Positions 7,545 through 14,677 of a DNA stretch of 27,348 bases are shown here, piece after piece; the first letter of the stretch is position 1, and every line of letters starts with the position of its first letter. This DNA is from an uncultured Alcaligenaceae bacterium (GTDB taxonomy: Bacteria > Pseudomonadota > Gammaproteobacteria > Burkholderiales > Burkholderiaceae_B): positions 1-27,348 of the forward strand of contig CALFXX010000011.1 of NCBI GenBank assembly GCA_937952975.1, given 5' to 3'. The translations under genes and the position numbers were made by a program. The notes under the pieces are model-generated. The model did no database searches, had not been told where the DNA came from, and worked only from the letters and a program-made list of their open reading frames with translations.

Positions 7545-8294
7545 GTGCATAAGTCTTTGATTATATTTATATTTATATCATTTTTCTCGTGTCGGGCGGT
7601 TGCCCAAGACGCGCGTATTGCTGTTGCCAGCAATTTTGTCAATACCGCACAAGTACTAGTACTTAAATTTTCAGAGCAAACACGCTACAAAATATCTGTC
7701 AGTGCTGCTTCAACCGGTAAGCTCTTTGCCCAGATCCGTCAGGCCGCCCCCTTTGACTTGTTGCTTGCGGCCGACCGTCAAACCCCCGAGCGCCTGGTCA
7801 GTGAGGGCTTTGCCGTGAAAGAAACCTTATTTGATTACGCGCGTGGCCGCCTCGTCTTCGTGAGCCAAGTCCCACGGACAACGGCCTCGCCCGAACAGCT
7901 TCTGCGTCAGGCGCAGTTTAAAAAGCTTGCAATGGCTAACCCTGAGTTAGCTCCCTATGGGCTGGCCGCTCAGCAGACTCTTGAGGCCCTCGGTTTGCTA
8001 CCCAAGGTTAAGGCGCGTTTGGTGATGGGTGAAAATATTGGCCAGGCTGCGCAGTTTGTTTTTAGCGGCAACGCCGATGCTGGGTTATTGCCGCGTGCGT
8101 TTGCACTTGAAACACCCGAGCAAAAAAAGCTTTATCAAAATAGTTGGCTGATACCAGAGTCACTACACCAACCGATTGTTCAAACTGCAGTGTTATTGAC
8201 CCGCAGTCAAACCAATCAAGCAGCACAGGCGTTTATGCAGTATTTGCAAGGGTCCGAAGCACAAGGCATTATTGCAAGCCATGGTTACAACTAA
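7545..8294 (+). CDS. modA: Molybdate ABC transporter, periplasmic binding protein ModA
   Basis: Binds molybdate (and tungstate) in the periplasm for the ModBC importer. The start is GTG at 7545, with an AAAGGT ribosome site about 5 bases upstream. A signal peptide is clear: MHKS, a hydrophobic run (LIIFIFISFF), then AVA before QDARIAVASNF. After cleavage the ModA pattern follows: AVASNF, FSEQT, SAASTGKLFAQI (oxyanion-binding serines) and APFDLLLAADRQTPERL. Further on, ANPELAPYGLAAQQTLEALG and a late LLPRAFAL fit. Total 249 residues, normal for the family. It is followed by modB after 18 bases. Confidence 0.93.
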   Translation: MHKSLIIFIFISFFSCRAVAQDARIAVASNFVNTAQVLVLKFSEQTRYKISVSAASTGKLFAQIRQAAPFDLLLAADRQTPERLVSEGFAVKETLFDYARGRLVFVSQVPRTTASPEQLLRQAQFKKLAMANPELAPYGLAAQQTLEALGLLPKVKARLVMGENIGQAAQFVFSGNADAGLLPRAFALETPEQKKLYQNSWLIPESLHQPIVQTAVLLTRSQTNQAAQAFMQYLQGSEAQGIIASHGYN

Positions 8295-8312
8295 CTTCTG
8301 CGAAGCACCACG

Positions 8313-8996
8313 ATGACGGCGATTTTGGCGGCCCTTTGGGTGACCCTCAAGCTGGCAACTTTCACGACGGTGATTTTGTTGCTGCTTGGCACGCCACTGG
8401 CCTGGTGGCTGGCGCGCACGCGTTCGCGTCTTAAAGCGCCGTTGTCTGCAATCGTGGCGTTGCCGATGGTGCTGCCGCCAACCGTTCTCGGGTTTTATTT
8501 GTTGGTGATGTTGGGGCCAAACGGGCCCTTGGGTCAGTTCACGCACGCCCTAGGCTGGGGCTCGTTGGCATTTACGTTTTGGGGCTTGTTGTTGGCGTCG
8601 GTCTTGTATTCGTTGCCGTTTGTGGTGCAACCTCTGCAGGCGGGCTTTGCTAGTTTAGACACATCAATCTTGGACGTGGCCGCAACGCTGCGCGCCTCAC
8701 CCTTAGATCGTTTTAAAACAGTCGTGATTCCCTTGTGTCGCCCAGCCTTCATTACAGCGACTGTGATGGGCTTTGCGCATACGGTGGGTGAGTTTGGTGT
8801 GATCTTGATGGTGGGCGGCAATATCGAAGGCGAAACGCGTGTATTGTCAGTACTGCTCTACGATCGTGTTGAGGCAATAGCCTACGAACAAGCGCATTGG
8901 TTGGCTGGTGGATTATTGATCTTTTCGTTTGTAGTGCTGTGCCTGATGCAATGGTTTGGTCAGCGGTTGTCGCACCATAGGGGGGACGCGCGATGA
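8313..8996 (+). CDS. modB: Molybdate ABC transporter permease ModB
   Basis: Inner-membrane channel of the molybdate importer. The 227-residue product has about five strongly hydrophobic segments. The first is near residues 3-28 and includes the LATFTTVILLLLGTPLAWWLA pattern. The EAA loop that contacts the ATPase reads DVAATLRASPLDRFKTVVIP (about residues 112-131), and FAHTVGEFGVILMVGGNI follows, as in ModB. The ATG lies 18 bases after modA, and its last codons overlap the modC start in an ATGA arrangement, showing translational coupling. Confidence 0.95.
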   Translation: MTAILAALWVTLKLATFTTVILLLLGTPLAWWLARTRSRLKAPLSAIVALPMVLPPTVLGFYLLVMLGPNGPLGQFTHALGWGSLAFTFWGLLLASVLYSLPFVVQPLQAGFASLDTSILDVAATLRASPLDRFKTVVIPLCRPAFITATVMGFAHTVGEFGVILMVGGNIEGETRVLSVLLYDRVEAIAYEQAHWLAGGLLIFSFVVLCLMQWFGQRLSHHRGDAR

Positions 8997-10153
8997 GCGA
9001 ACGGTTGACATCAATCAATCAGACGGAATATGCGCCCCAACCCCGGGCAGGCGCTCTTGAGCGTACCGATGGCACACACGGCATTGACCTAAGTCTGAAG
9101 CTCGTACGCCGAGGTGAGGCTGCCTTCGATTTATCAGTTGATTTAACGCTACCATCGTCAGGCACAACGGTTATTTTCGGTCCGTCTGGCGGCGGCAAAA
9201 CCACTATCTTGCGTGCTATCGCTGGGCTCGAACCCGAGGTCAAAGGCCACATCCGGATCAACCAAAAAACCTGGCAAGCGCCTGGCGTTTTTGTGCCCGC
9301 GTATCAGCGGCGCGTTGGCTTTGTGTTTCAGCACTCGGCATTGTTGCCGCACTTGTCTGTCGAGCAAAACCTGCGCTACGGCTGGCAACGCGTAGGTGGC
9401 ACGGCGGCTGATTATGCGCAGTGTGTTGAGCAACTTGATTTAGCGCCGCTCTTGCAACGAGCGATCGGTCAGCTATCTGGTGGCGAGCGCCAACGTGTCG
9501 CACTGGGTCGTGCGTTGCTCACCCGCCCAGATATTCTCTTGCTCGACGAACCCCTGGCAGCGCTAGATACCGCGCGCCGCTCAGAGATTCTGGGGTACCT
9601 CGAACGTCTCAAACAAACCACGACCATCCCGTTGTTATACGTCACCCACGCCGTCGATGAGATGTCGCGTCTGGCAGACTATCTAGTCTTGATGAAGGGC
9701 GGACGCGTGCGCCAGGCAGGCCCCGCGCTTGACGTGATGAATCACCCTGAGGCACCGCTGGCCCTGCGCGACGATGCAGGTGTGGTGGTGCAGGCGACTG
9801 TGAAGCAGCGCGATCCGCACGGTTTACTGACACTGCAAAGCCCGACAGGTACGCTATACGCACATGGTCCCGCGCATGAACCTGGTGATCGTTTGCGCGT
9901 ACGTATCCATGCCCGCGATGTCAGTTTGGCGCTCAGCCATCACACCGATACAAGTATGTTAAATATTTTGCCGGTCACGGTGCTTGCAGTACGAGACGGC
10001 GCGGGCGGTCAGGCCTTAATTGAATTAGCTGCAGGTGACCAACCCGCGCAACGCTTGTTGGCAAAGATTTCGTACGCGTCGGTGGCGCGTTTGAATATTG
10101 CACCAGGCCTTGCGCTGTGGGCGCAGATTAAAGCGGTGGCGTTGCTGGTTTAA
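8993..10153 (+). CDS. modC: Molybdate ABC transporter ATP-binding protein ModC
   Basis: ATPase driving molybdate import. In the 386 residues: Walker A GPSGGGKTT (about 62-70), Q-loop FVFQHSALLPHLSVEQN, ABC signature LSGGERQRVALGRALL, Walker B ILLLDEPLAALD and the switch histidine in YVTHAVDEM. The C-terminal ~110 residues form the Mop/TOBE domain of ModC, which senses molybdate. It carries an N-terminal extension of about 25 residues before the usual start of the family; an internal start is possible, but the ATG overlapping modB (ATGA) supports 8993. I see no clear terminator in the 107 bp that follow. Confidence 0.94.
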   Translation: MSERLTSINQTEYAPQPRAGALERTDGTHGIDLSLKLVRRGEAAFDLSVDLTLPSSGTTVIFGPSGGGKTTILRAIAGLEPEVKGHIRINQKTWQAPGVFVPAYQRRVGFVFQHSALLPHLSVEQNLRYGWQRVGGTAADYAQCVEQLDLAPLLQRAIGQLSGGERQRVALGRALLTRPDILLLDEPLAALDTARRSEILGYLERLKQTTTIPLLYVTHAVDEMSRLADYLVLMKGGRVRQAGPALDVMNHPEAPLALRDDAGVVVQATVKQRDPHGLLTLQSPTGTLYAHGPAHEPGDRLRVRIHARDVSLALSHHTDTSMLNILPVTVLAVRDGAGGQALIELAAGDQPAQRLLAKISYASVARLNIAPGLALWAQIKAVALLV

Positions 10154-10260
10154 CGTTACAAGTGAAATTGACTTGCGACTCAATGGAGTAGTTTTGCGAA
10201 TAACAATTAGACGGTAGGCGCGGTTCAATCGCAGCTCTGCAATTTTTCAAGTGGACAAGC

Positions 10261-10566
10261 ATGAGCTTGACCGCGCAAGTTATTGTGCATACAATAAGTC
10301 TAATTATTACATTCGATCCTAACAAAAACACAAGCAACTTTGAAAAGCACGGGGTGCCTTTGTCGCTGGCCGAATTGTTCGATTGGGATTCTGCTTCGAC
10401 TTGGCCTGATGTGCGTCAAAGCTACGCCGAAAGTCGTCAGATTTCCCTGGGCTATATCGGTAAGCGTTTGTTTAACGTTGTTTATGTCGATCGCCTGTTT
10501 GTACGTCGAGTCATTAGCCTGCGCAAAGCCAATCAACGAGAGATCAATCGCTATGCCCAAACTTAA
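10261..10566 (+). CDS. brnT: BrnT-family ribonuclease toxin, start uncertain
   Basis: Toxin of the BrnT/BrnA type II system; BrnT is a RelE-fold ribonuclease. The conserved body begins at ITFDPNKNTSNFEKHG and continues VFDWDSA-like, RQISLGYIGKRLFNVVYVDR and RRVISLRKANQRE, a full BrnT pattern. The ATG at 10261 adds about 15 residues unlike the family, and a promoter plus perfect inverted repeat lie inside those codons. The true start may be GTG 10285 or a rare ATT at 10303 or 10306 directly before TFDP, possibly on a leaderless transcript. The 3' end overlaps brnA by 14 bases. Confidence 0.88.
   Translation: MSLTAQVIVHTISLIITFDPNKNTSNFEKHGVPLSLAELFDWDSASTWPDVRQSYAESRQISLGYIGKRLFNVVYVDRLFVRRVISLRKANQREINRYAQT
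10267..10296 (+). promoter_or_regulatory. brnTA promoter with overlapping operator palindrome
   Basis: TTGACC (10267-10272), exactly 17 bp, then TACAAT (10290-10295): a good sigma70 promoter. Overlapping the -10 is a perfect inverted repeat TATTGT-GCAT-ACAATA (10281-10296). BrnA-type antitoxins are known to repress their own promoters, so this is the likely operator. Expected transcription start is about 10302. Confidence 0.6.
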
Positions 10567-10846
10567 GCCTGGCACAATTATCCCCACCGCCGCTGAAGAC
10601 GCTTTGATCCAGGCGGGTATTGATTCCGATCCTGACGCCTATTCGCTCACGGATGCTGAATGGGCGGCGGTAAAGCCTATTGTCAAAATAGGTCGGCCAA
10701 AGGCTGAGATTACAAAAGAAAGGATCACCATTCGCTTATCTAGAGACGTGCTGTCGAGTTTTCGGGCAACCGGTCAAGGCTGGCAAACTAGAGTCGATGT
10801 TGCGTTGCGCCAGTACATTATTGAGCATCCCTTCAGCGCTGTTTAG
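10553..10846 (+). CDS. brnA: BrnA-family antitoxin (ribbon-helix-helix)
   Basis: Antitoxin and probable autorepressor partner of BrnT. The 97-residue frame starts MPKLKPGTIIPT, a common BrnA opening, at the ATG inside the end of brnT. The acidic stretch AGIDSDPDAYSLTDAEW is followed by GRPKAEITKERITIRLSRDVLSSFRATGQGWQTRVDVALRQYI. Its KERITIRLSRDVL part is the DNA-binding strand and first helix of the ribbon-helix-helix fold, and the rest is the second helix and tail. Length is normal. Its stop lies inside the end of the convergent gntR gene (14-base overlap). Confidence 0.92.
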   Translation: MPKLKPGTIIPTAAEDALIQAGIDSDPDAYSLTDAEWAAVKPIVKIGRPKAEITKERITIRLSRDVLSSFRATGQGWQTRVDVALRQYIIEHPFSAV

Positions 10847-11537
10847 TGGGTGCTGATATCTTTGCGTTGAGTGTCGCTTGCGCGGCGGCATGAACGTGCT
10901 CTGCTGCTAGCGTTGCGGCTTGCTCTTCGTTGCCTTTAATGACTGCAGCTAAAATTTGCGAGTGTTCTTTCCAGTCTTCGCTTGCGCGTCGTTGGGTGGT
11001 CAACGCGAATACTAGGCTTGTGCGCTCACGCAAGGTGCGCATGATGTCCCATAAGATGCTGTTGCGCCCGGCCTCAGCAAGTTTGTCGTGAAAGGCGCCA
11101 TTTAATCTGACCAAATCGGTGACGTTTTGAGATTCAGCGGCTAGGTTACCTTCGCGCAAAATATCATGCAGCTCAGTTAAGATTTCTGCGCTGCGATTGC
11201 GGGCGGCGAGCCGAGCATTTAGGCCTTCTAGTGTGGCACGTACCTCAACGAGATCAGCGGCTACAGCGGGTGAAACTTCTGCGACTGAAGCGCCCCGCCG
11301 CGGCTGGACAGTGACAAGCCCTTCGGTTGCAAGTTGCCGCAAGGCTTCTCGAATCGGTACGCGCGAAACCCCCATCTCGGCAGACAGGCGATCTTCGACT
11401 AAACGTTCGCCAGGTTGATATTGGCCGCTTAGAATCGCGCTGCGTAAGCGATCGGTTGCGAGTTGGCCCAGCGAAGCATGCGTAATACCGAGCGAGGTCT
11501 TGCTTTGCGATGCAGAAACTTTAGAGGGCGAAATCAT
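10833..11537 (-). CDS. GntR-family transcription regulator, FadR/FCD subfamily
   Basis: DNA-binding regulator of organic-acid metabolism by family. The 234 residues hold a winged helix-turn-helix (about 20-85; LRSAILSGQYQPGERLVEDRLSAEMGVSR then VPIREALRQLATEGLV) and an all-helical FCD ligand domain (about 92-220). The FCD histidines are kept (AFHDKL, EHSQILAAV, EHVHAAA), so a metal-bound carboxylate effector is likely. It follows the Bug binding-protein gene after 15 bases on the same strand, which suggests a joint transcript. It may regulate the oxidase/ferredoxin cluster, because a FadR-like palindrome sits in that divergent promoter; this link is inference. Confidence 0.9.
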   Translation of the reverse strand: MISPSKVSASQSKTSLGITHASLGQLATDRLRSAILSGQYQPGERLVEDRLSAEMGVSRVPIREALRQLATEGLVTVQPRRGASVAEVSPAVAADLVEVRATLEGLNARLAARNRSAEILTELHDILREGNLAAESQNVTDLVRLNGAFHDKLAEAGRNSILWDIMRTLRERTSLVFALTTQRRASEDWKEHSQILAAVIKGNEEQAATLAAEHVHAAAQATLNAKISAPTKQR

Positions 11538-11552
11538 TGTGACGAGATTGTA

Positions 11553-12512
11553 CTAGTCGATCGTGATACCTGCTTTTTTGACTACAGCGCCCCAGCGCTC
11601 ACGATTCTCTTGCAGCCATGCAGTGGATTGCTGAGCATTCAATCCTGTCGGCAAATAATCTGCGATACGATTTTTTTCTTGACTATCTGGCGCTGCCATT
11701 GCTTTTTGTACTTCGGCGTTTAATAAATGAGTGATCTCTTTTGAAGTACCGGCGGGTGCCATGAGTGCGTAAGCAAACGATGCATCAAAGCCCGGGTATC
11801 CCGACTCAGCTACGGTTGGAAGATCAGGCGCAAGGGTTGAACGCTTTGCGCTTGATACGGCGAGCGCCTTAAGTTTGCCGCTTTTGACATGCGGCAACAC
11901 GCCGGTCGTGACTGCAAAAATCGCGTTGACCTGCCCTGCCATTACATCCACAATCGATTGACCGGTTCCCTTATAGGGGATGTGCGTCATATTGATACCG
12001 GCGGTCGACAAAAAGTAGGCAAACGAAAGATGGCTAGGTGAACCATTGCCACCTGAGGCGTAATCAAGAGATTTTGTTTTGGCGAGCGCGACAAGTTCGC
12101 TCACAGAATTTACTGGTAAAGAGGGGTGTACAGCGAGCATCTGACCGTAGGTGACGGGCACCGAGATCGTTTCAAAGTCCTTCGCCGGATCAAACGGTAG
12201 CTTTTTATAAATCGCCGGATTGACAGTGAAGGTAGTATCAATTGAAAACAAGAGTGTGTAGCCATCAGCTGGCGCTTTAGCCACTTGCTCAGCTGCGATA
12301 TTGCCGCCTGCGCCCGCGCGATTTTCGACAATGAATGGTTGGTTGAGTGAGGCAGCGAGCTTCTCGGTCACCATACGTGCGAAGGTATCTAAGGGGCCCG
12401 GTACCGTTGAAACAATGACGCGTACGGGTTTGTTGGGATAGGGTTGGGCAAGGGTCGTGCATGAAAAACCAAGCGCGGTCAAACCAAGCAGTGCGAGTAT
12501 CTGTCTTTGCAT
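11553..12512 (-). CDS. Bug-family tripartite tricarboxylate transporter binding protein
   Basis: Periplasmic solute-binding protein of the Bug/TctC family, which binds small carboxylates. From ATG 12512 the product (319 residues) begins MQRQILALLGLTALGFSCTTLAQ, a signal peptide. The family pattern follows: YPNKPVRVIVSTVPGPLDTFARMVTEKL, then ENRAGAGGNIAAEQVAKAPADGYTLLF. VNPAIYKKLPFDPAKDFETIS and DVMAGQVNAIF come next. An ATG at 12530 is in frame, but 12512 has AAGGA 9 bases upstream and gives a cleaner signal peptide. No TctA/TctB membrane genes are beside it, as is common for orphan Bug proteins in Burkholderiales. The ligand is unknown. Confidence 0.92.
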   Translation of the reverse strand: MQRQILALLGLTALGFSCTTLAQPYPNKPVRVIVSTVPGPLDTFARMVTEKLAASLNQPFIVENRAGAGGNIAAEQVAKAPADGYTLLFSIDTTFTVNPAIYKKLPFDPAKDFETISVPVTYGQMLAVHPSLPVNSVSELVALAKTKSLDYASGGNGSPSHLSFAYFLSTAGINMTHIPYKGTGQSIVDVMAGQVNAIFAVTTGVLPHVKSGKLKALAVSSAKRSTLAPDLPTVAESGYPGFDASFAYALMAPAGTSKEITHLLNAEVQKAMAAPDSQEKNRIADYLPTGLNAQQSTAWLQENRERWGAVVKKAGITID

Positions 12513-12530
12513 GTTAAACATCCTTGCCAT

Positions 12531-12675
12531 AGAAGTTGAGTTCGCTTTTCGTTCGATACCGTTGTCAACGCCTCGAACGTTAACCTTGCAGCCGGCCCCC
12601 AGCTTGAACGTTGCATGGGGGAGGCACGAATGCTTATTTTTTAATTGAACATCACTAAGGTAATACCCAAAGCAT
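12531..12675 (-). promoter_or_regulatory. Upstream region of the Bug gene with small palindrome and repeats
   Basis: A 145-bp gap with no gene. It holds a perfect inverted repeat CGTTG-T-CAACG (12560-12570), overlapping TTGACA on the minus strand, which is a consensus -35 hexamer; I found no matching -10. GAACGTT occurs twice (about 12584 and 12605), and CCCCCA/TGGGGG arms (about 12596-12622) could pair. These could be regulator sites for the Bug-gntR unit, but the case is weak. Confidence 0.3.
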
Positions 12676-13155
12676 TTACTTTTTGATATCTGCTTGAACG
12701 AGAACCGTGTGCTTGAGCGAGGTCAGCAAATCCTGAAGTGCTTGCAGGGCAGCTACGCCGCAGGCGGTATCTTGCTCGCCGTTGCCACCACTCAGCCCGA
12801 CACCCCCAATGACCTGATCATTGACGACAATCGGAAATCCACCCACAAACACGGCAAACTTGCCATCGAAACTCCACTGGATGCCAAAGGCTTCGTTGCC
12901 CGGGAGTGCCGGGCCGTTGGGTGGGGTGTTAAAGAGGTGAGTTGACCGCTTATGACCGGCTGCCGTAAAGGCTTTGTTCCAGGCAATTTGCGGCCCAGTG
13001 ATGCGGGCACCATCCATACGCTCTAAAACAAGCGGGTAGCCACCGTCATCGACGATGCATACTGTTTCAAGTACGCCAATCGCATTGGCTTTTGCAATTG
13101 CGGCCGCGGCCATTGCACGCGCTTCGGCCAATTCAAGTTTGAGTGATTGCTTCAT
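12676..13155 (-). CDS. GlcG/HbpS-like (DUF336) protein
   Basis: Small cytosolic protein of the GlcG/HbpS fold, seen as heme- or cofactor-binding in some members and often beside catabolic genes. The 159 residues show the typical repeats: LAEARAMAAAAIAKANAIG, VDDGGYPLVLERMDGA, AWNKAFTAAG, then GGFPIVVNDQVIGGVGLSGGNGEQDTACGVAAL-like sequence. No signal peptide. It lies 12 bases after the di-iron oxidase gene, so the two are likely made together and it may serve that enzyme, perhaps binding its cofactor or product. Actual ligand unknown. Confidence 0.87.
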   Translation of the reverse strand: MKQSLKLELAEARAMAAAAIAKANAIGVLETVCIVDDGGYPLVLERMDGARITGPQIAWNKAFTAAGHKRSTHLFNTPPNGPALPGNEAFGIQWSFDGKFAVFVGGFPIVVNDQVIGGVGLSGGNGEQDTACGVAALQALQDLLTSLKHTVLVQADIKK

Positions 13156-13167
13156 TGGTGGCTAGGC

Positions 13168-13938
13168 CTATGCCGCGGCGAGTGTTGGCTTGCCTGTGGG
13201 TACGACTTGATCTTCCATTTCAAGTTCAGCCAGTGGGATGTCGTTAGCCACATAGTCATGATAAAGCGCCGTCGTGTACAGCAAACGCATTTGCGCACCG
13301 ATCTCGCAAATTTTTAAGCAACGTTGTTGCAATTCTGGTGTGTTCGCGTGCTCAAGCACAATTTGATAGCCGCGTTCGCCATGAATTTCATCAGATACGA
13401 TGTGCAGATCAAAGAACTCAACCTCTTCGTCTGTGAATTTGTACTTGTCGCGCAGCGTTGGAGTTTGCTTGCGATAAATCGACGGTACTTGTGATTCTAG
13501 GCCCACCACTAATGCCGCAACGGCCACGACTGGATCTTCACGCATTGCTACTGCATAGCACCAGCTTTGTAATCCGCGTGTAGTGGGTGACATGTTGTCT
13601 GGGTTCGTGACACGCTCGCGCGTCGTGCCGCAAGACTCGGCAAAACGAATTAAGAGGTCGGTATGACGATCGCCACCTATTTCTTCTTCGTACATGTTGG
13701 CAAGCAAAAAGTCTTTGGCATCGGTGTAGTGAGCGGGGGTACGGGCGTAAACGTAGCCGAGGTAGTCGGCGAACGGACCAACGTAGTGATAGTGGTTTTC
13801 GGCCCAACGCGCGAGGTGAGCGCGGCTGAGTTTGCCACTCGCCCAGGCTACGCTGAACGGAGCCTTATTGGCGCTTTTGCCTTTGATGGCGTTTTCAAGC
13901 GCGGTGCGAAAAGTGTCTTGGTCCATCAATGCAGACAT
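13168..13938 (-). CDS. Heme-oxygenase-fold di-iron oxidase (PqqC/TenA/CADD-like)
   Basis: Probable non-heme di-iron oxidase of the HDO superfamily (relatives include CADD, UndA, BesC and SznF central domain). In the 256 residues all six expected metal ligands can be placed: E85 and H92 (EEEIGGDRH), E148 (GLESQVPSIY), and H179, D183, H186 (LHIVSDEIHGERG), the H-x3-D-x2-H signature. N-terminal WASGKLSRAHLARWAENHYHY is also typical of the fold. The ATG at 13938 is preceded by CCGGAG at good spacing; a longer frame to 13998 lacks support and would run through the operator. Substrate unknown. It is transcribed with the DUF336 gene and divergently from two ferredoxins, likely its electron donors. 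PQQ synthesis is unlikely since no pqq genes are near. Confidence 0.82.
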   Translation of the reverse strand: MSALMDQDTFRTALENAIKGKSANKAPFSVAWASGKLSRAHLARWAENHYHYVGPFADYLGYVYARTPAHYTDAKDFLLANMYEEEIGGDRHTDLLIRFAESCGTTRERVTNPDNMSPTTRGLQSWCYAVAMREDPVVAVAALVVGLESQVPSIYRKQTPTLRDKYKFTDEEVEFFDLHIVSDEIHGERGYQIVLEHANTPELQQRCLKICEIGAQMRLLYTTALYHDYVANDIPLAELEMEDQVVPTGKPTLAAA

Positions 13939-13962
13939 AGCGGGCTCCGGTATAAAGGGAAT

Positions 13963-13983
13963 AATTGTACATAGTATACAATT
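13963..13983. promoter_or_regulatory. Candidate FadR/GntR-type operator in the divergent oxidase/ferredoxin promoter
   Basis: Perfect 7-bp inverted repeat AATTGTA (13963-13969), 7-base spacer, TACAATT (13977-13983). The right part, ATAGTATACAAT (13971-13982), differs by one base from ATTGTATACAAT, a palindrome typical of FadR-subfamily operators as I recall. A possible oxidase promoter overlaps it on the minus strand: TTGAGA (13998-13993), 16 bp, TACTAT (13976-13971). The nearby GntR protein is the natural candidate binder; this is inference. Confidence 0.55.
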
Positions 13984-14043
13984 TGCAAAACATCTCAAAG
14001 CTTTTTTTGTGCGCTGATTTCAACCTTCTAGTGATGCCATTCC

Positions 14044-14367
14044 ATGCCTAAAGTAGTCATTCACAAAGACGGCCAGACGTTTGAAGGCGAAGTCAAAGAC
14101 AATTCAAATCTTGTTGTGCGCGCCGGGATTAAACAGTTCCCGTACCCCCATTTTTCGTACCGCTGTGGAATGGGTAAATGTTCGCAGTGCGCCAGCAAAA
14201 TCTTGTCTGGCGCCGAACATTTGCCGCCACCAAATTGGAAAGAACAAAAAATGCTGGGAAAGCAAATTGAGGCGGGTTGGCGTTTGCCTTGTCAGTTGTG
14301 GCTGCATCATGACATCGAGCTCACCCAGGAAGGCTTCGTTCGTGACCCTGCAACGCTTGCTCGTTAA
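14044..14367 (+). CDS. [2Fe-2S] ferredoxin (first of two)
   Basis: Soluble plant-type ferredoxin, 107 residues. The cluster ligands are C41, C46 and C49 (CGMGKCSQC) and C83 (RLPCQLW). The family's usual C-terminal beta strands follow. The loop between the third and fourth cysteine is unusual for a housekeeping ferredoxin: LPPPNWKEQKMLGKQIEAGW. It is divergent from the di-iron oxidase gene (105 bp apart, shared palindrome) and 10 bases before the next gene. Likely role: pass electrons to the oxidase. No ferredoxin reductase is in the window. Confidence 0.88.
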   Translation: MPKVVIHKDGQTFEGEVKDNSNLVVRAGIKQFPYPHFSYRCGMGKCSQCASKILSGAEHLPPPNWKEQKMLGKQIEAGWRLPCQLWLHHDIELTQEGFVRDPATLAR

Positions 14368-14377
14368 AGACTTTGCA

Positions 14378-14677
14378 ATGTATGTCATTTTGACGAACAA
14401 GCCAGGGTTTTATCGCACCGAATTGTGCGAGGGACTTGAATCCATTGAACAATATGATTACTTGTTTTGCGGTCGTCAGCGGGCGCGCTATGTGATTGCG
14501 CTGCTCACTAAGCCGCTCAAGGTCAAGATCGTCGATGAGGCTGGCCCAGAGATTGTGAATTTTGTTTCTTCAAAATTCTTAGAAAAATTCGAGACCCTAG
14601 AATTGGCGCGTGCTCAGTTGGAAGATCTGGCGAGCTTTGGTTCGGTGAATATCGAGTTACGAAAGGTCAATCAATGA
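14378..14677 (+). CDS. Unknown 99-residue protein between two ferredoxins
   Basis: Not recognised. The frame from ATG 14378 to 14677 starts 10 bases after the first ferredoxin and overlaps the second by four bases (ATGA), so it is clearly a translated member of the operon. The product begins MYVILTNKPGFYRTEL, has a central EQYDYLFCGRQRARYVIALL part and ends in a helical segment rich in charged residues (SKFLEKFETLELARAQLEDL). It has two cysteines but no metal-binding pattern, no signal peptide and no membrane segment. A small alpha/beta domain is plausible. Its position suggests a partner of the ferredoxins or of the di-iron oxidase, for example a coupling or assembly protein. Confidence 0.8.
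   Translation: MYVILTNKPGFYRTELCEGLESIEQYDYLFCGRQRARYVIALLTKPLKVKIVDEAGPEIVNFVSSKFLEKFETLELARAQLEDLASFGSVNIELRKVNQ

Noticed and set aside
12596..12645. Terminator with T-run (TTATTTTTTAA) on the plus strand before the DUF336 gene
   Set aside because: No plus-strand gene ends there, and the stem next to the T-run is only three base pairs.
13168..13938. PqqC, final enzyme of PQQ synthesis
   Set aside because: Same fold, but no other pqq genes are near, and the six-ligand di-iron pattern fits HDO oxidases, whereas PqqC is cofactor-free.
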